DNA from: Circinella minor
Taxonomy: Eukaryota; Mucoromycota; Mucoromycetes; Mucorales; Lichtheimiaceae
NCBI GenBank assembly: GCA_016758965.1
Contig: JAEPRB010000217.1
Location: 1-64,000 of the forward strand
Direction of reading: 5' to 3'
DNA: 64,000 bases
Within the stretch, counting starts at the first letter, position 1. The number at the start of each line of letters is the position of its first letter. The notes beneath the pieces were generated by a model. It was given only the letters and a program-made list of their open reading frames with translations, was not told the origin of the DNA and ran no database searches. The position numbers were made by a program, and so were the translations under genes. Below, piece by piece: positions 60,186 to 64,000 of the stretch.

Positions 60186-60743
60186 TTGACATAAGTAAAG
60201 CTAAGATTTGTTTTTGAACTTCACTGTTTTAAAAAAAATATGTTGTAATACATAGTTATTTCTGAATAAGTTTAATCTTCAATAAAATTATCAAGCGTAT
60301 GTAAGAGCACCATCCACTTTCGAGATGATTTTATGCAACAAATAAAAACCCCATCATGTACAAAAGCAGTCTAAAGATACAGTATATGAAATTAATAAAT
60401 AATCCAGTCGAAGAAAAGACACGTACAAGTAAACTGAATAACAACTTAAAATCGTAAAAAAAAAAAAGTTCAATCACATAATACTGAAGAGAATAGCCTA
60501 AAATAATCTTTTGTTCCGCAAGGTTGTTCTTGACTAATAGATATAAAAGTACTTTTACGAATTCGTTCTTGAAATTCTTTCTATACTCTACTTTTCGTAT
60601 CTTATTCTAGATGATTGCTAAAAGGTAAAATATTTATCCCCTCCATTATTTATTTTTATTTTTGCTGTGCAGCTCTTCCAAAAGCTGGCTTTTTGTTGGC
60701 AACATTTTATTAATCTTTTTCTTTTTATTTTTGTCACAATATT
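60186..60743. other. Intergenic region upstream of ketoacyl synthase
   Basis: A/T-rich, pyrimidine-rich in the last 130 bp before the start codon. No coding segment. Confidence 0.55.
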
Positions 60744-62694
60744 ATGGCACGTCGTGTCGTAGTAACAGGTCTTGGTTTAGTCTCTCCAGTAGGTGTTGGG
60801 GTTGAACACGCTTGGAAAAACTTAATAAATGGTCACTGTGGCATTACCTCACTTATGGATAAAGAAGAATATGAAAAACTACCAGTTCAAATTGCAGCAT
60901 TAGTACCTCAAGGGTCGAAAGAAAATGGTGAATTCGATTCAAAAGAATGGCTCGATCGAGGTGTACGTTTCTTCTTTTTCTTATAAATATATATCTGTCA
61001 ATGAAAATACTTGATGACAAAAAACAAAAATTGAAATTATTTGAACATTCACTATAGGACGAACGCGTCATGGCTCCTTTTACTCAATATGCTATTGCGG
61101 CTGCTCGACAAGCTTTAACTGATGCTGAATGGATCCCTAACAACGAAGCTGACAAAGAGCGAACGGTAAAAGAGAAAAAAGAATAATGAAGTACCAGTTA
61201 CTTTCTTTTCTTATTCATATATGCCTGTACTCTCTATAATTTTTATTAGGGTGTTTGTATTGGATCTGGTATGGGTAGTTTTGAAGATATCGTATCAACA
61301 GCTGTTTCTTATTCAACTGCAGTAAGCAACGATAATAATAATAATAATAATAATAATAAGCACACAAACTTCTATTTTCCCATTCTTTTCTTTATGTCTT
61401 ATTTTTTCTGATACATAAGAACTTATTTTTGATATTTATAGGGATATCGTAAAGTATCACCCATGTTCGTTCCTCGTATTTTGATCAATATGGCTGCTGG
61501 TCATCTTACAATGAAATACGGTTTCCAGGTAAAAAAGAAAGAAAAAACGTATTTGCAAACCGAAAAAAAATTACTTACACATTCAGGTGGAGAGTTTATA
61601 GGGTCCTAATCATGCAGCATCAACAGCATGTACAACAGGTGCACATTCTATAGGAGATGCTATGCGTTTTATTCAATATGGCGATGCAGATGTCATGATA
61701 GCTGGCGGTAGTGAAGCATGTGTACATCCATTGGCTATTGCAGGATTTGCAAAGTAAATGATAAATGGATAATAAGTGTTTCATCAGTGTAATGTGGGGA
61801 AGAGGAGGAGGAAAAGAAGGAAATGAGGGGGGTAGGAAATGATATCTATGAACAAGAAAAGGCAGTAAGCACAAATATTTTTCTAAAAATAAAATAAAAT
61901 TATAATAGAGCAAAATCACTTGCAGCACAATATAACGATAATCCTACTGAAGCTTCAAGACCTTTTGATGGTGATCGTAGCGGATTTGTTATGGGTGAAG
62001 GTGCTGGTATGATTGTATTAGAAGAATTGGAACATGCAAAAAAGCGTGATGCAAAAATCTATGCCGAGTTGAAAGGATATGGATTATCTGGAGATGCAAA
62101 TCATATGACTGCACCTCCGGCTGATGGTGCTGGTGCTGTCAAATCAATGCGTCGTGCTTTACAGGTGGCTAAGTTATCTCCAGCCGATATTGGTTATGTG
62201 AATGCTCATGCCACAAGTACCCCTGTTGGTACGTGTTCTTCTCCTCATCCCTATTTTTCATGCTTAATATAATAAACAAATTCATTATCTTATATAAATA
62301 TATAGGTGATGCCGCCGAAAACTGTGCTATTAAGACTGTTTTCGATGGGCATTGGGATAAAATTAATGTTTCTTCAACTAAAGGTGCTACAGGACATTTA
62401 CTTGGAGCAGCCGGCTCAGTTGAAGCCATTTTCACCATTTTAGCATTATACCATGTAAGACTCTTAATAACTCTTTCTCTCTTCATCATTAATCCAAATA
62501 ATAAACTTGCCAACTTATATTAATAATAGGATACATTGCCTCCCACATTAAACTTACATCGACTGGGCGATGAATTCAATCTTAATTATGTACCACTTGT
62601 TGCTCAAGAACATAAAGAAATTCGAGCTGCTTTGACCAATAGTTTTGGATTTGGTGGTACAAATGCATCTTTATGTTTTACCAAGTTTTCCTAG
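60744..62694 (+). CDS. CEM1: 3-oxoacyl-[acyl-carrier-protein] synthase II, mitochondrial type
   Basis: Eight exons: 60744..60962, 61058..61165, 61250..61321, 61442..61528, 61602..61753, 61909..62228, 62306..62454, 62530..62694; 423 aa, typical FabF/KAS II length. The first donor must be GTACGT at 60963 to keep frame ([15 protein letters not shown]). Catalytic triad: Cys172 in [19 protein letters not shown], His313 in [12 protein letters not shown] and His350 in [16 protein letters not shown], with Lys345 between. Other motifs: [19 protein letters not shown] at the start, [29 protein letters not shown] and the end [16 protein letters not shown]. Function: condenses malonyl-ACP with acyl-ACP in type II fatty acid synthesis; in fungi this free-standing enzyme works in mitochondria and supplies octanoate for lipoate. 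No clear presequence beyond the basic start, so targeting is inferred from family. Confidence 0.95.
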
Positions 62695-62887
62695 ACTTTT
62701 TTCCTTGCTCCTTTTCATACTTCTTTTCATTCTTCACGGTCCAAACTAATTTAATACAAAAATAAACTTGAAAGACAAAAGTATTTTTTCAGACCCTTTT
62801 CTTTGGTTATATTTCTCTTTAAATATTTTTTTTGTTATTATTATAAAGGGTTATAACTCAAAGGTTTAAAAATTGTAAAATGTCAAA
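62695..62887. other. 3' region of ketoacyl synthase gene
   Basis: A/T-rich spacer after the ketoacyl synthase stop codon, with no coding signal, leading to the long inverted repeat. Confidence 0.5.
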
Positions 62888-63099
62888 ATTGGTTCTTTAG
62901 ACATAAGAATATAAAATAAGAAATATGATTGCTTTATCTTCTTTTTATTTAATGTCAGCGAAAAAGTTTTTAAAACAATAATAAATTTGTAATTGTTCTA
63001 ATAATATATATAATTGATCTGTGCGAGGTCAGAAGGGAAGGGTAGGGTAGGGTGGGAATCATATTTCTTATTTTATATTCTTATGTCTAAAGAACCAAT
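62888..63099. repeat. Perfect 39-bp inverted repeat with 134-bp loop
   Basis: Arms 62888-62926 and 63061-63099 are exact reverse complements. The inner part of the left arm and its flank (62907-62933) is repeated directly, 27 bp exact, at 63143-63169. The structure could fold as a long hairpin in DNA or RNA; it may be the remains of a small inverted-repeat transposon. Confidence 0.85.
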
Positions 63100-63244
63100 T
63101 CAAGTGTCGAATGAAATTCTACTAGAATTGAATGAGACACTCGAATATAAAATAAGAAATATGATTGCTAATCTAGAGTATGTTAATCATCAGAGATATC
63201 CATGGCATAAAAAAATATATCGTCATCGGAATCTTGGTCCATAG
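63083..63244 (+). CDS. Possible small ORF, 53 aa
   Basis: Starts MSKEPIQVSNEILLELNETL and ends HKKIYRHRNLGP. Composition is protein-like (Glu/Leu/Asn helix), but it overlaps the right arm of the inverted repeat and includes the 27-bp direct repeat, so it may be part of a repeat rather than a gene. Confidence 0.2.
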   Translation: MSKEPIQVSNEILLELNETLEYKIRNMIANLEYVNHQRYPWHKKIYRHRNLGP

Positions 63245-63284
63245 TATTAGTATTCTACTTCTATTATCATAATGAACTAGCAAC

Positions 63285-63410
63285 CCTTCCTCGCTTCGCT
63301 TGGATAAATGAGCTCCTTCGCTTCGCTTCGGGTCATTTAGTGGTTTGCATTGCAAAGGGGTCCCCCCCCCCTTTGACCTCTAACGATGCTTTGCACCTGG
63401 TAGCAACGAT
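63285..63410. repeat. CGCTT-rich repeat and C/G hairpin
   Basis: Tandem TTCGC units occur twice (about 63291-63303 and 63316-63330). Then GCAAAGGGG and CCCCTTTG (63352-63382) form a short hairpin around a C run. G+C content is clearly higher than the surroundings, suggesting a mobile or imported repeat. Confidence 0.5.
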
Positions 63411-63477
63411 ATTCAAAGCTGTATAATATTTTTTGAGATAAAAAAATATATATCACATATTAGTGTAAAAAATCACA

Positions 63478-63479
<2 letters not shown>

Positions 63480-63510
<31 letters not shown>
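63480..63510. repeat. Trinucleotide microsatellite (AAT)n
   Basis: About ten AAT/ATA units in a row. Confidence 0.9.
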
Positions 63511-63511
<1 letters not shown>

Positions 63512-63723
63512 TCATGAATCAATCAAATCACGTTTGAGAATATGTTATACATATATGGTATGACATCCAGAAAAAAATCAATTGACACTTTTGATTTGAA
63601 CTTTTCTGAACTTCTTATTAAATTTTCTGTAGTATGTGACGCAACACATATATTATCTTGATACATTATCTGTACTTGTTTGTCAACACCTGTAAGCTAT
63701 CTGGAACAAAAAAAAACGGAATA

Positions 63724-64000
63724 CAGTTGAACCCCACTTTTTGCACAGGTGGGAATCCTAGGTGGGATTTAGGCCGAGAGGTGTGCAAAAAGCAGGGGTA
63801 TGCAAAAATTGGGGGCGGAAAAAGGAAGGAAAATAGAATAGCCATTAACCTGGCAGCTATTATTAGTATATTGATGGATGTGCAAAGTTTCTGACTATAA
63901 AAACTATAAAAATGGTCCAATATTACTGGTCTTATTTCATCTCAGCATAAGTATAGATACAAGTGGGATTTTGCACAGTCCTTCTAAAGGTGTGCAAAGT
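63724..64000. mobile_element. Left end of a Tc1/mariner/pogo-like element, cut by window end
   Basis: Preceded by TA (63722-63723), it starts CAGTTGAACCCCACTTTTTG, resembling pogo/Tigger terminal repeats. The sequence GTGCAAAAAGCAGGGG (about 63782-63797) is a near-complement of the terminal CCCCACTTTTTGCAC, giving a subterminal inverted repeat, and two further GTGCAAA/TTTGCAC motifs lie at 63972-63998. The right end is outside the window, so this rests on the left end only. Confidence 0.45.

Overview
The window is a piece of an AT-rich fungal nuclear genome. Genes are intron-rich, introns are mostly 60-200 bp with GT...AG ends, and gene-free stretches are long and full of A/T runs and microsatellites. 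The gene set (copper-fist regulator, Sde2, Ypt1, acetyl-CoA hydrolase, CaMK-type kinase, mitochondrial-type ketoacyl synthase) together with a very large hybrid histidine kinase fits an early-diverging fungus, most likely Mucoromycota. That placement is inference; the species cannot be told. Exon coordinates were joined by hand from splice signals, reading frame and family conservation, and every joined model listed as complete closes in frame.

Layout: 0.2-1.1 kb, 3' half of a CaMK-type kinase (+). 1.85-3.9 kb, acetyl-CoA hydrolase/CoA-transferase (+). 3.9-10.6 kb, gene-poor. 10.6-12.2 kb, Gln/His-rich acidic protein (+). 12.9-14.3 kb, copper-fist regulator (-). 16.2-17.9 kb, amino acid permease (+). 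18.5-20.0 kb, unidentified multi-exon gene or gene relic (-). 20.1-22.4 kb, decayed Mutator-like (MULE/SWIM) transposase (-). 22.57-22.79 kb, a tract of about 220 bp made only of T and A, directly upstream of the Ypt1/Rab1 gene (+, 22.8-23.9 kb). 26.1-29.4 kb, FAD monooxygenase of the phenol-hydroxylase type (+). 31.1-32.0 kb, Sde2 (+). 32.4-32.9 kb, acidic disordered protein (+). 33.0-34.8 kb, F-box/RCC1 protein (-). 35.4-36.2 kb, small protein with an MIT-like C-terminus (-). 38.1-40.2 kb, secreted, probably GPI-anchored HELLH protein (-). 44.1-52.1 kb, a 22-exon receptor histidine kinase of about 2005 aa (+). 54.5-60.2 kb, transposon graveyard: a 5'-truncated LINE inside a pentanucleotide repeat, decayed coding fragments, an 813-bp TA-flanked inverted-repeat element and a Tc1/mariner-type relic. 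60.7-62.7 kb, beta-ketoacyl-ACP synthase (+). 62.7-64.0 kb, inverted repeats and the start of another inverted-repeat element that runs off the end.

The most interesting gene is the receptor kinase. Outside the cell it has two type-1 periplasmic-binding-like modules and a Cys-rich module. A single membrane span follows, then a pseudokinase that resembles the kinase-homology domain of animal receptor guanylyl cyclases down to the HG-L and TDYGL motifs, and a signalling helix of the same type. Where the cyclase would be expected there is a complete histidine kinase, a degenerate receiver and an intact receiver. It reads as a receptor-cyclase chassis whose output has been swapped for a phosphorelay.

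The genes do not form an operon or an obvious cluster. The ketoacyl synthase and the acetyl-CoA hydrolase both belong to mitochondrial acyl/acetyl-CoA metabolism but are 57 kb apart. No tRNA, rRNA or CRISPR array was found.
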